A stretch of DNA of 64,000 nt from Rhynochetos jubatus (GCA_027574665.1 CM050650.1:51443304-51507303); one strand, 5' to 3'; counted from the stretch's first letter, positions 37,209-52,330 are shown. A program made the numbers and translations. The notes: generated by a model not told the origin, from the letters alone.

Positions 37209-40200
37209 ATACAAAACCCCTTGCACAGTTTCTAACATTAGTCATTTTTATCTACTTTCACACCATTTCTCAGTTTTCTGTTATAACAAATATTGCCAAC
37301 AAGCCTTTTCTGAGGCCTTTCTATTGCATAATTTTTATTGCTAAGAATTCTTAGACCACTAAACTGGTCAGTGTAACAAAACAGCTAGCATTCATATATA
37401 TGAGAAGAAGGTAATAGAGCAATTTTAGACCACCACTGTCCATTTTATGGACAGCTTTGGGAGGAAGCGGCATGACTTGGTATAGAAGACAATTCAGGTT
37501 CAAAATACCCCATGAGCCTGAATATCTAGCTGATCAAACTCCACACGGGAGAATTAATATACATTTCATTTTATGTGAAAAAATTATTTACTCTGGGAAA
37601 ATTCCTGTCTCTGGCTTTCCAAGATAATAACAATTTAATTTTTTTTTTTTACTGCCACTGCAAATAAACTGAGATAGAGCTCTGCAGAAAATAAAAAAGG
37701 CTGCAGGAGCAGGGTAAATTCAGAGCTTCAGCAGAGATGCAGGACACTCTAAATGCACCAGCAAAAGTCCGAGTCATCCTGGAAGGATGGATGGGAACTA
37801 GTAATTCCTCAGTGCCTTTCTCTAATCTCCCTGTAATTGTTTTTGGAAGCCCTTAGTCGTAACAATCTATTTATAGTTGAGTCTGTTTTTGTGGTTTATC
37901 TCTGTTATAACATTGTGTCCTTTGTCCTAACTGCACAATACCAACCCAAAGGAATTCTTTACAGCTGGGTGCCCACCTCTTGCTTGATTAACATGCTTTA
38001 TTAATAGAAATAGGGACCAGACTGCTTTCACCAGGCCGCTTAGCTGGGCGTACACCCTCACTGTTCTTGATCCAGTATCTAGCATAATACTTAAAATGGG
38101 CAGGTTTTGGATATGTGGACCTACCACAGGATATTTCAAACGCCCTGTGCTTTCGGTTGTTTTAATGCTTATTTGCTTTTAAATGTCAGTATATTTATCA
38201 CACAGGATTTGTTATATTTTTCCTTCACTAGCAAATGTTTCTCAGTGTATTTAAGAAATAAAATACAAAGATGCAAGTATGTGATGTGGAGACGCAAAGC
38301 AAGAATGGTTCAACAAACGTTCAAAAACCAAAGAATTGTTTACACTGGTCTGAGGTCATGAAATCCTGAGCAACCAGATGAGTTAAAACAAGAGCCATAT
38401 CAAGCTGAGTGTTTCTGAGTAGTTTGCAACATTTATATTCGTTTTCCCATAAAAGAATCCTGCAGTGACTGTATGGAAAGTCTAACACCTGCACCATGGG
38501 GGGCTGGACCAGACAAAATAATGCAGATGGCAGAAGGAGTCCCCAAGGTGCTTGCTCCATTTCTAGGCTGAGCTTTCCGTCATCAGGGTCTACAGAGCAA
38601 ACACATACCTTAAGAGAGGAATGTAAGGGGAGTGCAGTCATCAGGAAACTCAGACAGGTGGACCCTGGAGGCATGATGCAAAGTACGGCAGCAGGGGGAA
38701 AGTCCTAGGCATCATGAATTGGAAGGCATTGTCTTCAAAAGACTTTTTCATACGATGAGGTCAATCCCCTTGGCACCTGGTTTCAGCAGAAGGTGCGCAA
38801 CCCTTAACTCAGCCCTTGTAGCCATGCAGTAGCCAAGAGCTGGGGTTACCGAATGATGAAGGGACATCATTAACCACAGACAAGGGATAGGACCACAGCT
38901 TCCCCCCAGCTCCATGCTAGCCAGCTGCAATGGGATAGGGAATTGGGGAGGTCTTAGAAAGTCTGGGGCAGGCCCACCACCAGCTCTCTGGGGCAGCCAG
39001 CACTTCCCATCCCACCTATCATCCTCTTCTCCACACATAAGAAGATGGGGAATGGACTAGTCTCAGTGAACAAGTAGTTACTGGACTAAGTGCCAGATGC
39101 TTAAAACTTAGATTTAGGAGACTAATCCAAAGATGAGCTTTCTGAAAATGTTATTTAGAGGATTAGTTCATAGGTATTTTTAGCAAAATGATAGCCAAAG
39201 AAAAGCAAAAGGGATTTACTTTGGGTTCATTTAGTAATTGAAAACAACAACGCTACCATAGCATTTCCATATAAGCATCAGCACAGCTGCTGGCACCATC
39301 CTGACCCCCCCAGATAACTACCCCCCACAGCACTGTTGTGTACAGTAACAAACCGTGCCTGGGCCAGCGGAGCCAGGGAGACACAGGCTCCTGCACAGCG
39401 AGAAGGCACAAGCACGGACCTCATCCTCTCCTCATCTGCAGCAGGGCTGTGGGATTCATCACCTTCCCACGGGGGTGAGGGGGAGCAGAGCCCGTCCCAG
39501 CTCCGCTGCCCATCTGGCACAGGCTGGCAAATCAAGGGTACAAGGTGATGCTCATGTTGGAGCGGTTTGTGACCCGAGGAAGGCTGTCAGTCACACACCT
39601 TGTTCTTTGCAGGTCCTGGCTTTCACCCTCCCAGCCTTCATCCCAGCTTGGTGAGGGATTAAAGATAACTTCATTATCCTCCATCCTCTTCGTGATCACC
39701 TCCCAAAGGGATGGCTGATAATTTTGTACCGGACAGGGGAGCCTTGGCACAACTAGCAAGGGAAAACCTTTTTCTCTCTCTCTGCCTTCCTTTCAGCAAT
39801 ATGATTAAATGGCAATTTATTCTAAATAACTATGAATACCTTATTCACAATTTTCCTGGTGACATCTTTTGCTCAGAGGGGTGGCACTAGCTAAGCAGTA
39901 TGTCAGCTTTCAGCAAGAAAATTTCTTGTTTATCTTCTGGAAGCCTATGATCTTCCCAGTTAAACCTTCACTGAATTTTCTATATTCAGGGAAGTTTCTC
40001 CCTTGGTTTTCTCATCACATCATGCTCTTATTTTATTTTGCTCCATCTCATTTCTCCCTCCTCCGAGAATGAACCTTTCAGGCAAGTTCAGCCTTCTGTG
40101 CAAATCAATAAACTTGAAAAATACTGTGTACAATATGAGAAATCCCTCTTCTTATTAGTCTCCTGTACCATAAAACCATCAGTCCAGGGGGAAACACTGG

Positions 40201-40379
40201 CCTTGTGATCTACATAAGGAGGCCTAAGACCTTGCAACCACAGGCCTAGCTGTGATCCCTGTTAGTTCATACTGTGCCAAGATTTTTTTAAATATTCATT
40301 GGTTCAGGCCGTGTCCAGCCTTCTGTGTACAGAGGCTGCAGATTATTTGCCAGGAGGGGATTAAAGCATGTTCTTAAGA

Positions 40380-40640
40380 AGGATGTTTTAAAAGGCAATG
40401 GGCACAAACTGAAACACAGGATGTACCCTCCGAACATCAGGAAACACTTTTTTTTTTACTGTGAGGGTGACTGAGCACTGGCACAGGCTTCCCAGAGAGG
40501 TTGCGAACCTACCATCCTTGGTGATATCTGGACATGGTCCTGGGCAACCTGTTTTAGGTGGCCCTGCTTGAGCAGGGGCCATTGGACCCGATGACCTTCA
40601 CACATGCCTTCCAGTCTCAACCGCTCTGTGATGGTTCTGT
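40380..40640 (+). mobile_element. CR1 LINE 3' fragment
   Basis: CR1 3' UTR in plus orientation: TGAGGGTGACTGAGCACTGG, CACAGGCTTCCCAGAGAGGTT, CTGGACATGGTCCTGGGCAA, GGTGGCCCTGCTTGAGCAGG, ending in CTCTGTGATGGTTCTGTG. It is a different subfamily from the copies near SLC22A2. Confidence 0.88.
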
Positions 40641-43600
40641 GCTTCCTTTTCCCTGCAGAGATCCAAGCAACCGCAGCCTACCTTACCTGTGCCAAGCCAT
40701 TCCCCTCGCTGCTGGTGGGAAACAAAGTCAAGCTGAGTTTGTGTAACTTCAACTCAGTTTTCTTATGCCTTTGTCAGAAAATACAATGTGTGAAAAAAAA
40801 CCTGCTAGTGCCAAATAACAAAATTATTCCCATCAGTTGCATGCAGTGGCAGTACCAAGCCAGTTTTGTTCACCAGACCTTGGGTCTAATCCCCAGGCGG
40901 CCCACAGAGATGGTCGTGCTAACAATACCTGAGCTTGACCAGCCCAAACAGTCATGGCTAGCTTGCTCTGTGGTGGCGTGCAGACAAAAGGCCAGCCCTG
41001 ACCTGTACCTACACAAACAAAATGACTGCATGAGAAATTATAAAATAACAGCATGAGAAATGGCAGAAAAGAGAAGCATTAAGTATATGATGAAAGGGAA
41101 ACAGTAGCTTAAAGGAATTGCTGACCCATGTACAAAATACAGAGGCTATGGCGTGTGCTGTCATACCACAGATACCGCTGTAAAACCAGACAAACTGGAG
41201 GCAGGGGGTTAAGAGCAAATGGGGCACTCTGAGCAGGAATGAGGATGGTAATTGGAAAGAGCTTGGGAGGAGACTAGTGTTGTCTGCTGCTGGTTTGCTC
41301 TGGTGCGGGCTGGCTGTGCTCATGCTCACCAGATCTCCTTGGTTTCTTCTTGTCCCAGGCTGGTATTTGCTGTTGACAGCCTCTCTCCCTGCCTGGAGGC
41401 GGGTTTGGTGTTGGATGCTTTGCTGAGTGCAAAGAGCATCTTGCGGAGCAACGAGCTGTTTGAAGCACTATGGACCCATCTGAACCGGGCAAACGGAAAG
41501 GTGTGCAAAGGAGGCACAGACAGAAGGGAGAGGGAATTGGTCAGCTGGCACAAGGATCGTGTGGGGCCAGGTCCCTACGGGAGAGATGCTGAGCTCCGCT
41601 GGTGGCCCTGCAGCTTTGTTGGCCCTGAGGAGACATGGAAGAGCCAGGACCACTCGGAGGGCAGGGGAGAAAGCAGTTAGGTCCTCATCAAATGGCTGGA
41701 GAGGAGAAGGGCTTCCTGGTGAGCTAACGGCAGGAGACAACCTTGTCCCTTAAGTCCTCTCTGGGGACAGCTCAGCAGGCAGCTCTGACTGTCGGAGCCA
41801 TGGTGACAAGCCATGACCTGAGGGTAGAAAAAGCCAATCTCCACCAAAACCATGAGTGTCCATGGGGTATCTCCAGCACTGTCACTGCAGGCAGTATTAC
41901 AGAAGGAGCTGGCCTCCTGTGCAAGGAAAAATGACACCAGAGGCACAGGAGGGAAGCTGCTGTCCCAGATAACACCCAGCACCTCACTGTCTGCGGCTGC
42001 GGTGTCCGTGACACGGTGGCTGAGGTCAGGAGTGCAGGTGATGCTCTCCTGGTGGAAGCGGGTTTCCCTTTACCACTCGTTTTTCCCACAGGAATACGCT
42101 AACTCTCTGTGTATATGTGTGTGCCTGTTCATGCCTTTGGCGGGAGCTCATTGAGGTTCAGTGGTCCCACACCATTGGCTGCTGGTGGCAGCAGGCGGTG
42201 GCCAGGCTGGGTAGTGGCAAGGCGGCACAGGCTGTTCGGAGGTGACAGTTTGTGTGCGGAGGCCTGATGAAAGACAAGGCCTGAGGCAGAGGTCCCTGGC
42301 TAGAAAAATGCTATCAATTGTGGAGTGTTTTCAGAAGAAGCAGGAATGCAAGGCACTGAGTTTGAATGGGGACACAATAGACAGACAGTGTGATGCCAGG
42401 ATCAAAGAGCAAAATGAGGACACACAGGGACAGCCGGAAAGCCCTGTGGGGGGTCCTGTGCACACAGGCATCTACACAGCTGGCACCAAGGTATATCTTT
42501 CTAGCAGCAAAACCTTCAGCACGTCACACTGAACTCATAGGAAACTGGGAGGGTGAGAGCAGGGGTTTGCATCTCCAGGGGATCTTGTGGTGCTGTGGGT
42601 ACCGCCTGGGCACAGGATCCTTGGGCTGCCATGCCGTGGGAGCAGGGACATCTTCTCCTCCCCAGGAGGGGACCAAAAGCAATCGCAGGAGTGAGGGAAG
42701 CACAACTACTCACCCAGTGTCTGTCACACTCAGGTACAGATTAGCAATGCTGAAAATCAGCATCGTTGTCTGTTAACGCAGGTAAAACTGCTGCCACCTC
42801 CACAGGGCATCCATGGGGACATGGTATTCCCATGCTTTCACACTCAGCCTGTGCCACCCACCATTCCTGGCCCCTGCTTAGAAAACCTCGTCTCGTTTCT
42901 TCAGAGCTTCTGAAACTTTTCAGGTGTTTTTCAGCTTCTCACTTGCTATGCAGCGGTTTTATTTAGCAGATCTAGAGGCTATTTTTTAAGATTATTTCTT
43001 CGTAGTCCCTGTCCCTGGATACCCCAAGACAACCACAGTGCAGACAGAAGCTTAAACAAAGTTCTTGCATGCTGTTATCTGACTGACTTAAAAGCTTTTC
43101 TCCTAACAGTTGCCACCTGTAATTATCTAAGAACACACACAAGTGTTACAGGATGTTCTTGATAAGATCAGAGTTTGAGAGCCTGCAGTATATTTTTTGC
43201 CTGCTTGGTAACTATCAGGTTTGGTTTGTATTGGGCATGGCTTTGCTGCCTGTTTGCAGTGTGGATCAGCCCGGCAGAGCACCTGTGTGTGAATCACCGC
43301 AGAATGCATCTGCTCCAGGACCAGCCTAGAAAGGAGTCTCTGCTGAGGTCTACATACCCTGTCAGACCTACGCTGTCCAAACCCTTTGAAGCAGATGCTC
43401 TCTCCTGCTGGGTATGGTCCTCGACAGCTGCATTTCTATCTCCTATTTCCCCCGTGCCTGTGGAGTTCAAGAAAATGGTATTTCTCAAGAAATGAGGCTG
43501 CACATATCCCAGACACCAGACATGCCCTGATGCACAGGAGTGTCCCTGCACTACCAGGAGCAATGGCAAGCACAGATGTGGCTATAAAGCTCCCAGTGTT

Positions 43601-46600
43601 GGATAAAAATGATGCAAAACACTGAGCTGGTACAAGTTTGCTCAGCTGATTAAGGTTTGTCCAAAAGTATTGAAAAGACCTCCTAGCAGTATCTGTGCTG
43701 GCTGAGGTCCCCAACTGAATGATGGCTTGGGTATCACCTATCATCCTGGGGCTGGCCTTGAAACCAATGTAAAAGTATAAAGTTGGCATAGACCCTATGT
43801 CATGTGCACTGATTCAACAGAAACATGTGTTTGCCTCCAGGTGATTCAGGTCAGCTTTGTGTGCTGTGGAATCTGGGAACCAGCACTGGTGTTACAGGCA
43901 TGGGACAATTCTGCTGCATGTCACAGCAGAGATATATCCTGAACTCAGGTGGAAAAGCTGAGATCACTGCATCTTCTTCTGTAACTGAAGGGCAGATGCA
44001 GTTAAATATTAATGTTGCTGTGATATAGCTACAGCCTGTCCCAAAAAATACGTGTAGTAGCACATACTACATCTCACGTATGACTAAGAATACCCACTCA
44101 CCTGGGTGCTCCTCACAGGTATGACTTACCACCCTGCCCACACACTTCCACTCTTAGGGACTCAGCTATGTTTAATATCCTTGGTACACTCATGGTCCAT
44201 TTACTCTTGTATTTATGGGAGCAGCCCGATAATTCAGAAGTGATTTGGAACCTCTTGAACTGAATGGGCAGCTTGTTCCATAGGAGAGTCAGGACATACA
44301 TTTTACAAGGTCACTCAGTCCAAACTACCTCCCTGGAGAACAGTCTGTGCACTGTAAAACTGCCCGTGCTGCCAGCTGTGCCTCCTCAGCCTCGGGAAAC
44401 CAGAGTGGGACCAGGGCTGTTCGCACGCTGGCCACACAAGTTGTGGGGCTGCAGTTTGTCCATCACCTGATGAGTAACGCAAGACCCTCCCTGCACACAC
44501 CACTCCCACGTACACACACAGGAAGACGCTGCTGTTCCTATACTTGAATTTGTGGCTCCTCCTGTGAATGCTTTCTGCACTTTGTCATTGTTTTTATCTT
44601 TATTTGACTTAGAGGCTGAGCTTCCGCAGTCACTTAATTAACATGCTTGACTCAGTGCCTTCATTTCAGTCCACAGAGAAGGTCTCTTCCACATGCAGCT
44701 CCCCTGCCTTCGCTTAACCGACTTCTCCCAGCTCGAGAGCAGACCCACTCCAGCCCAACAGTGCCCCCGTGCTAGATTTATGGTTCATTCATACAAACTG
44801 CCAAGTCCAACAATCTTGTTCCACCCCCTCCCTTAGCTGTAAAGGGTCTAGGCTTTCTCATGGCTATTTCACCTCAAAAGCTGCTTGTTCAAGAGGCGAC
44901 CACCCTGTGGATGCTCAAGGGTAGCAGCATGATCTCACTGAAGCACATGGACAGCATTTTCTCACCTGCCACTGCCCCAGACAGGTTATCTAATGGTAAC
45001 CATCAGTGTCTCCTTGCTGTTTCCACCACCAGTATCCACCCAGCGCCTCATTTCTTACACTGGAGGCAGTTATCAAGGCACACACTGCAGCGGGGAGGGG
45101 AACACAGAAGCCAGTGTGTGTGGAGGACTCAGACAGAAAACACTGGTCTCTATTTCCTAAGTCCTATTCCACATGGTGTATGTTTGGCTTCAACCTTCCC
45201 TGCTAGCTAGTTTCCTTGCCCTTGAATCTGACTGCCCTTGCTTCTCTGACCAGCCTCTTTTAGTCTAGTTAGTCCCACTGACATTTCAGCAGTCTTGGGG
45301 ATAAAGTGAGGCAGGGCTGCCTAGTATTCATGATGGGTCTGTAGCTTTCAGCCCCAATTCTCTGCCAAAGGCCATCTGCTTGTCCCTGAATGCTGGGTCT
45401 GTATGTCCCCTTTGAACTTAAACTACTGATGCCTTCTTGCCGTTGCTTCTCAGCAGCCCTCTATATCCTTGCAGACCCTGAGAGATTGTGTTTGCATTTC
45501 CTCATTTGTAGCTGCAGCTGGATTGGTGCTGTCAGTATGTTTCATTATCTCCCAGAAGTGCAGACAGATGCTGAAATGTTCATAAAACCAAACTGCAAGG
45601 TATCAAAACGCAAAAATTTATAACACAGGCTAAGATATGGAAATAAAACTTAAGAGTGGGAGCTCTCAGCTTCTCCAGAAGGGAAGTTTTTAAGAGCACC
45701 TACCATGACAAGTAGTGTCAGATACCTCCTGCTTTACTGGGGCAGCTTGCACCTGTACGGCGTTGGAGGCAGGAGGCTGAAGATGAAAGCTCACAGTCAA
45801 ATGTGCTGTTTCTCAGCTACAAAAGGGCTGGTTTTACAAGCAACTTGAACAGAAGCAATAGCTTCATCCCCCGCTGAGGAGAAAGCCCGTTCAGAAGCAT
45901 AAATATCAGGGCTAATAACAATTCTGTAAACAAACACTGACAAACTGCATCACAGCTGTGTGCATATGATACTTAACTCCCCAGAGACTCAAGCTTGCAG
46001 AATATATTTAATCTCCTTTTTGCATCTGGGAAAATATACTCAAACCCAGAGGGGAAAAGTCTTTCATTAAACGTGGTGCACTGATTGATCCCCAATTACC
46101 ATTTTTCTAGATCAGTTTTAACTGCTTTACTGCTCTTTTTAATGTGCTGTGTGTCTGATTCCAAGCCTTCTGTCACATGAAAAGCAGTTTATAACCATGC
46201 CAGAAGAGATGGGTGTTTTTTACTCATATCACAGAAGTGCTAAAATGGTGCTTCAACTGAGGACTGTGCAGAAAATCCAACAATCTGCATAATGACCCTG
46301 ACGCTGAAGTTTTGGGGCAGAGTGTAGGTGAGGGATTCTGTAATTACCTGTCTCTCAGTAGACTGCAGTCACACCAGCCATCCAAATAGCTGCATGGTGA
46401 TACACAAGGAGCAGGGCTGGCAGAAATTCAGAAAACCAGGTCTCCTAACGTTATACCACTTTTTAGCCTATTAAGGCTGGCTTGAGTCAGCCCAGTGCTC
46501 CAGGTAACGGTACTTTTCTGCCTCAAGTGTGGATTGGGATTTCAGCGGAGGTCAGGCCAAGGACAGGGGCTGCAGGAGGAGTCAGGTGGGTCTGATGCAT

Positions 46601-49600
46601 GTTGAGGTAGGGCAGACAGGTGAGTTTGGGGTCTCTGAGGAGGACTAATTGGTCTTGAAGGACAACAGCAGTCTCTTCACATGCCCTTCTGTTCCTTTCC
46701 ATCTTCCTGAGGTCAGAACACTTTGCCCCAGTGCAGTCTTGTCTGACGAGGCAGAGAGTCACCCTCTCATCCACGAAGCCACCCATCCCTCAGAGAAGCA
46801 TTCCCTTCTCCCCCTCCCAGTGGGACCCTGCTGGGTAGGTGTTGTCCCCACTGTGTAGAGGTAGAGAAAGGCATGGGCCAGGGTAGAGCTCCAGAAAGCA
46901 GGAATCTGGGGTCCCCTGACACTGGAAGTGGTGGTGGGGTGTGCTGCTCCCTTGTCACCTTCACTCGACTCCCAGGCTGCCCAGGGCAGCAGCACGGGGA
47001 GCAGAGCCCTGCAGAGGCAGGAAGGAGCTGCTCCCCACCAGCAGGGCAGTCTTACCCCCTGCCACCCCTTTTGCCCCTGCTCTGAGCTGGGGTGAGGTGC
47101 CGAGGGCGGCTCCAGGCCTCACGTCATGCTGTGCAGCTGTGATACCCTGTCTCAGCACAGCAGTGTGCGATTAGTATGTGCAATCTAGGAATTATGCAAT
47201 CACACCCCCAAGACCTTACTGCAAAATTAAATGCTTGCAACTAACGATGTATTAAAGTTTCGCTGAACAGGGCCAGTTCTCAGCCTTTGTAGAAGCATCT
47301 GTGTCTTTTGGCTGACCTGACAGCAAACCTGCTACTTGCCAGTTTGCTTTTTCCAATGTTTTTTCTTCTTCCCTTTCAAAATCACAGGCTTCCTTTAAGC
47401 TGTGCTACACCTGCAGCCTACTTAACTTGTCTCTTCCCTCTTATTCAAGACATGGAGCAGCTCTCACTCCTGCAGGACTGCCAGTTCAAAAGGAGCATCT
47501 ATATGTGGGAGAGAAGGAGGCAACGTGTTTAGACCACCCCAGAAGTGACAATTCTCAGGCTGAAAACAGTGAAACCGATACCGCCTCAGCCCTGGGCAGG
47601 GAACTATGGGTGCAGTTACCCAGTGCACTGTTTCTGACAGTGAAACCTTCCTTCACCAGCAGCAGAAACACGTTATACCAAACCCCATGTTCACTCCATC
47701 CTCATTCGTTTATCAAGTCCCTCATGTAGGATCTACCCTTGTAATACCTGTACTTGGGTCTTGTTTGTTCCAGCGTACATGGCTGCGCACCAGGATGCTG
47801 AAACCCTGGACCCATGTGCTTCACAGTCACGATGGTGGCTGTGACGGCTGGCTGGGTTGAGACAGGACTTAACTGCGGATGGCCTGGGCTGTGCCTGTGC
47901 TCTACCTCCCTGGAGCTGGGAAGGCTGGTCTGGTCAGGTCCAGCCTCGGCTCTACTGCTGGATGTAGTCACACCCCCCACCTGCCCCCCCAGGCAACTCT
48001 GGGAGGAGTTTTGTGAACAGGATGGGTGGGTGGACTTGGGAAAAAGCTCTGATCAGCACTTAACAAAACCTGTGGGTTTTCCCTGAAGTGCCTCACACAC
48101 CATCCAGGCTTAGTGTCAATAGTGACAGGGCTGACTGGACTCCTTTACTCTCCTTGGTAACCTGTTATCTGCCCCCTTTGATAAGACCGGCCGTGTTAAT
48201 GCCAGGCACGTTGTGGGGTGACCTTGCCGCCTCCTTGGGAAATCAGAGCAAAGCAGCAGGACCCTGGGGACAATGGCACAGGTTCACAACAAGCCAAGCT
48301 GACCCAGGGCCAATTCCCTTTCCCCAGGCAGCTCAAGCATCTCTTGCCCTGGCCTAAGCAGCTCCTCACACAGTGCTCAGGCAGCTGGTGAACACAGCTA
48401 CTAAAGGCGCTGTGTCTGGACAGCACTCCCACCTTCGGCAAAGGCCGTGCCACCTTGCAACTGCAGAAATGAACTGTTCAGAGGACAAACTCCAGCAACA
48501 CATCATGCTCTATGCCACAGCAGAATTCGAAGAGTGAGGACTGTGTACTGAGCTGCCTTTGTCATCGAGGGAGTTATTCCTAGGTTGCACAATACCAAGT
48601 GGTAATTAGTGTTCAATGAGGAAATGAGGTCAAGCTGTGACTTTTGGATCTAGACGCAAATAATCAAAAGCTATAGGGTTTTGCCAAATACAGTGTGATT
48701 ATCATCTAAGAAAAATGTGTTAGCAGTATGTGAGCCAACCATAAAGTACACTGTGTTTCTTTCAGTTATAAAATACGTTCTCGTTGTGCAAATAAATACC
48801 AAACGCAAAGACATGCTGTTTGAAATAACTTGAGTAGCCTAAAAACAAGGTGTGTAGGCTCCCTCTATAGTCAGCTCTTAGATATCTAACTCTCGGAGCT
48901 ATCCCATGACACAAAGCACTGGTGTATCACAGAGTTTCCACCAGTCCAAAGTTGCTTAAACATTTTCTGATGGGCACCTTTATCCCAGCAGGATTCATGT
49001 GAGATCAGGTGTTGTCTGGCCACCCGCACTCAAACCCATCGTGTGCTCTGCACTTCATGCCCTGGTTAATTTGTCAGAAATGTCCCCATATGTCAACACC
49101 TGGTCCAGACTAGCTGTGTACTGTGTGGTGCTCCAGCTGCTATTAACAGCTCTGGGTGCACAGGTCTGTTTTTGACCATTGCTGTAGGCTCCTGCTATAC
49201 ATCTGGATATACATCTGGACATACCTGTCCTTCTCTATTGACTGGGCAAGCCTGGACAGCTAGCTCAGTCTAGATGCTTAGCTTCTACATAGTTTAGGTG
49301 AAGCCCTACCATAAGCTACAAGGCAGATTTTCTCTCCTTTTCAGCTTCCCTTTCCCAGCATCTCCCAGCCATGTGATCCTGTCCATTCCCTTGTGCCAGT
49401 TCTTCATTGTCCCTCCACTGAGCCCCTATAAATCTACCCAGATATTTGTTCCAGTCAGCCACTGTCTGCTTAGTGAGTTGACTTAATTCATGGAGTATAG
49501 GACCAGCAAGTGCTGGAATGATCCATATGAAAGGGGATGGAGAGTGGGACCTTCACACTGAGATATCAGACTGGCTCACCCTGTCTCATGTACCTGCACC

Positions 49601-51295
49601 CTAATGCACAGGTTGTGAGCCCCAGTGGAGCATGACTCACTGTTTGTTTGATGTTTCCAGTGATTCTCCACCGTATTCCTCTGAACATAGTATGTCCTGC
49701 TCAGGTCCATGGTAGCACATGATTATGGCAGACAGCATTGTGCCCAAAGCTCCCTGTTAAACACCTAAGCTCACAGGAAACAGACACTGTGATAAGGTCC
49801 ACACATGTAGGTAAGCACCTAACCAAAATCACTACTAAACAGTGAGGACGAAAGAATGACTCACAAGAAGGAATTCAGTGCAGAAATGTTTACTTATGCA
49901 GGAAGGCTTGTAGGAGAACATCTCAGGAAGCACCTGAATTGAAATGTCTGTTTGAGACACCTCTAGTAAAGAATTTTAGCTTAAAATCTCCAAGACCTGA
50001 AAACAGGCATCTTTGAAGATCTAAGCTTGTTAGACCTCTCTGCCTCAGATTCTCTGTCTTCAGGAATGATTTCATTATAGGATGTTTTCAGATCTTTGAA
50101 ACAGGGTTTGACAGCAAAGAGTTACGTATACTATCATTATCAGTAGGAATTTTTTTAATGGAGGTATTAGACTTGCCTTGCATCTGTAATTTTTTTAGCA
50201 GTGTTTTAGGCTTCGCTTTGTTCACAATTCACCCAACCCTGTGAGCATACATCTAAAGCTCAGGAAGGTCAGAGTACGGGAATGCTTACCCCAGCTTTTG
50301 GAAGGCTGAAATGTTTTAAAGCTTCACTACTGTAATCTGAAGGGATTACTGATTATATGCAGTAAACCCGTCACAACTGGCACCGTTTAATGAACTTGCC
50401 ACTGCAGGGCAACATGGGTCTTCTCTCAGAGGCACAGGTGCCCTCTGCTAACAGAGGCATTCCAGTTCTGTTTAGTTTGCTCCCCTGGCTGCTTACACGT
50501 TATATGCTGATTGATGTTGTGCTGCATCTGTGCAAATAAATAAAATGGGCAGGCCCATTTTTTATTGCTGGAGGCATGGAGCATGGCATGGCTGACATCT
50601 GTATGCACCATCCCCTGTTAGAGTGATCTTTTCCCTTCTGCCTACCAGAAACAGGTGTCCTGGAGTCACCATCCCAAATCTGCCTGGGCACTGTGAGGTT
50701 GTGCTGATGGGAATGGGCAAAACAGTACCAAGGAGGACGGTACAGAATAAGTATGGTGGATATAGGGCAGTGCTTGAGCCCATACACAGTCTAGTTTAGT
50801 TTCTCAGTATGAATGTCACCCTGGCAAGCTGTCATGCTGCCCCCGTTCACATGTGCTCAGATCCATGAGCAGAACTGCATGCAAGCTTGCTCCCTGTTCT
50901 GTTCCCAGCAAAATGGGAAAAAACCCTGCTGCAAAACATCTTAAAGAGCTCGCACAAGCAAACTCAGGTGTGTCCAGGCGACAAGAGTCACACACTTTCA
51001 TGTTGGTGGGACTTCACATGCCCTTATGTTGGTAGGATGGACCACCCAGTTCCCCTGACCTGTGTCACTGAACACAGAACAGAGTTTTGTCAAGGCAGTT
51101 TAGATGTCAAAACGAAAAACCTCTGGACATCATGCAATATCTGAAGTTACTCAGTGGTCACTCACACTGTAGGATGATACTTTGCTTACTGGAAATACAA
51201 GAGAATACTCAAGTGACTCTGAAGGTTTTCCAAGAAAAAGGACATCAATCTGCCTCAAAAGCAAAGATAGAACCTTCTGCCAGCATAAATGGCAT
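40641..51295. other. Intergenic, central part, no gene recognised
   Basis: 10.7 kb. GC-richer at about 41250-42750 and 46500-48450. Open frames of 90-150 codons are scattered on both strands without domains or codon patterns I trust. No repeat family recognised. Confidence 0.65.
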
Positions 51296-52330
51296 ATAGA
51301 ATCGCGGAATGGTTTGGGTGGGAAGGGTCCTTAAAGACCATCAAGTTCCAACCCTCCTGCCATGGGCAGGGACATCCTCCACTAGACCAGGTTGCTCCAA
51401 GCCTCATCCAGCCTGGCCTTGAACACTTCCAGGGATGGGGCATCCACAGCTTCACTGGGCAACCTGTTCCAGTGCTTCACCACCATCTCCAGGAAGAATT
51501 TTTTCCTGATCTCTAATCTAAATTTAAACTAGTTACCCCTTGTCCTGTCACTACAGGCCCTTGTAAAAAGCACACACACACACACACACACCAGCTTCCT
51601 TGTAGGCCCTTCAGGTACTGGAAGGTGCTATAAGGTGTCCCTGGAGCCTTCTCTTCTTCAGGCTGAACAAGCCTAATTCTCTCAGCCTGTCCCCATAAGA
51701 GAGGTGCTCCAGCCCTCTGACCATCTTCGTGGCCTCCTCTGGTCTCTCTCCAACTGGTCTGCAGCTTTCTTATGTTGAGGGCTCCACAGCTGGACACAGT
51801 ACTGCAGGTGGGGTCTCATGAGAGCAGAGAAGAGGGGGAGAATCACATCCCTCGACCCGCTGGCCACATTTCTGTGGATCCAGTTGGCTTTCGGGGCTGC
51901 TATCGCATGCTGCTGGCTCATCTTCAGCTTTTCATCCATCATTACCCCCAAGTCCTTCTCCTCTGGGCTGCTCTCGATCCATTCTCCGCCCAGCCTGTAC
52001 CTGTATTTGGGATTGCCACAACCCATGTGCAGGACCTTGCACTTGGCCCTGTTGAACTCCATGAGGTTGGCACAGGCCCACCTCTCCAACCTGTCCAGGT
52101 CCCTCTGGATGGCATCCCTTCCCTTCAGCGTGTCAATTGCACCACACAGCTTGCTGTCATCAGCAAACTTCCTGAGGGTGCACTTGATCCCACCGTCCAT
52201 GTCACTGACGATGTTAAACAGCACCGGTCCCAACACCGATCGCTGTGGAACGCCGCTCATCACTGGTCTCCACTCAGACACTGAGACATTGTCCACCACT
52301 CTCTGAGTGTGACCATCTGTATGAACACAA
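51296..52330 (-). mobile_element. CR1 LINE, about 1 kb 3' portion with RT domain
   Basis: Minus-oriented, 5'-truncated CR1. The minus frame reads [20 protein letters not shown], then the catalytic FADD box in [50 protein letters not shown] and [19 protein letters not shown], the hallmark order of avian CR1 ORF2. The 3' UTR follows and ends at 51296, where the plus strand reads ATAGAATCGCGGAATGG. A (CA)n run has grown inside it. The left limit near 52330 is where CR1 similarity fades. Confidence 0.93.
51571..51592. repeat. (CA)11 microsatellite inside CR1
   Basis: Eleven CA units within the minus-oriented CR1 copy, at the point between the ORF2 end and the 3' UTR. Confidence 0.95.

Larger units (their letters stand above)
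31951..40379. other. Intergenic, left part, no gene recognised
   Basis: 8.4 kb between the SLC22A3 promoter region and a CR1 fragment. It contains a purine-rich stretch at 33930-34130, another near 35735-35860, an 18-bp tandem duplication at 36119-36154 and an A/CAA-rich tract at 37147-37208. The longest open frame (35638-36321 plus, 227 codons) is low in recognisable features and overlaps others on both strands, so I do not call it a gene. Confidence 0.7.

Noticed and set aside
43436-43789. 117-codon minus-strand frame that looks protein-like at first sight
   Set aside because: No domain recognised; intergenic, without splice context or conserved neighbours.
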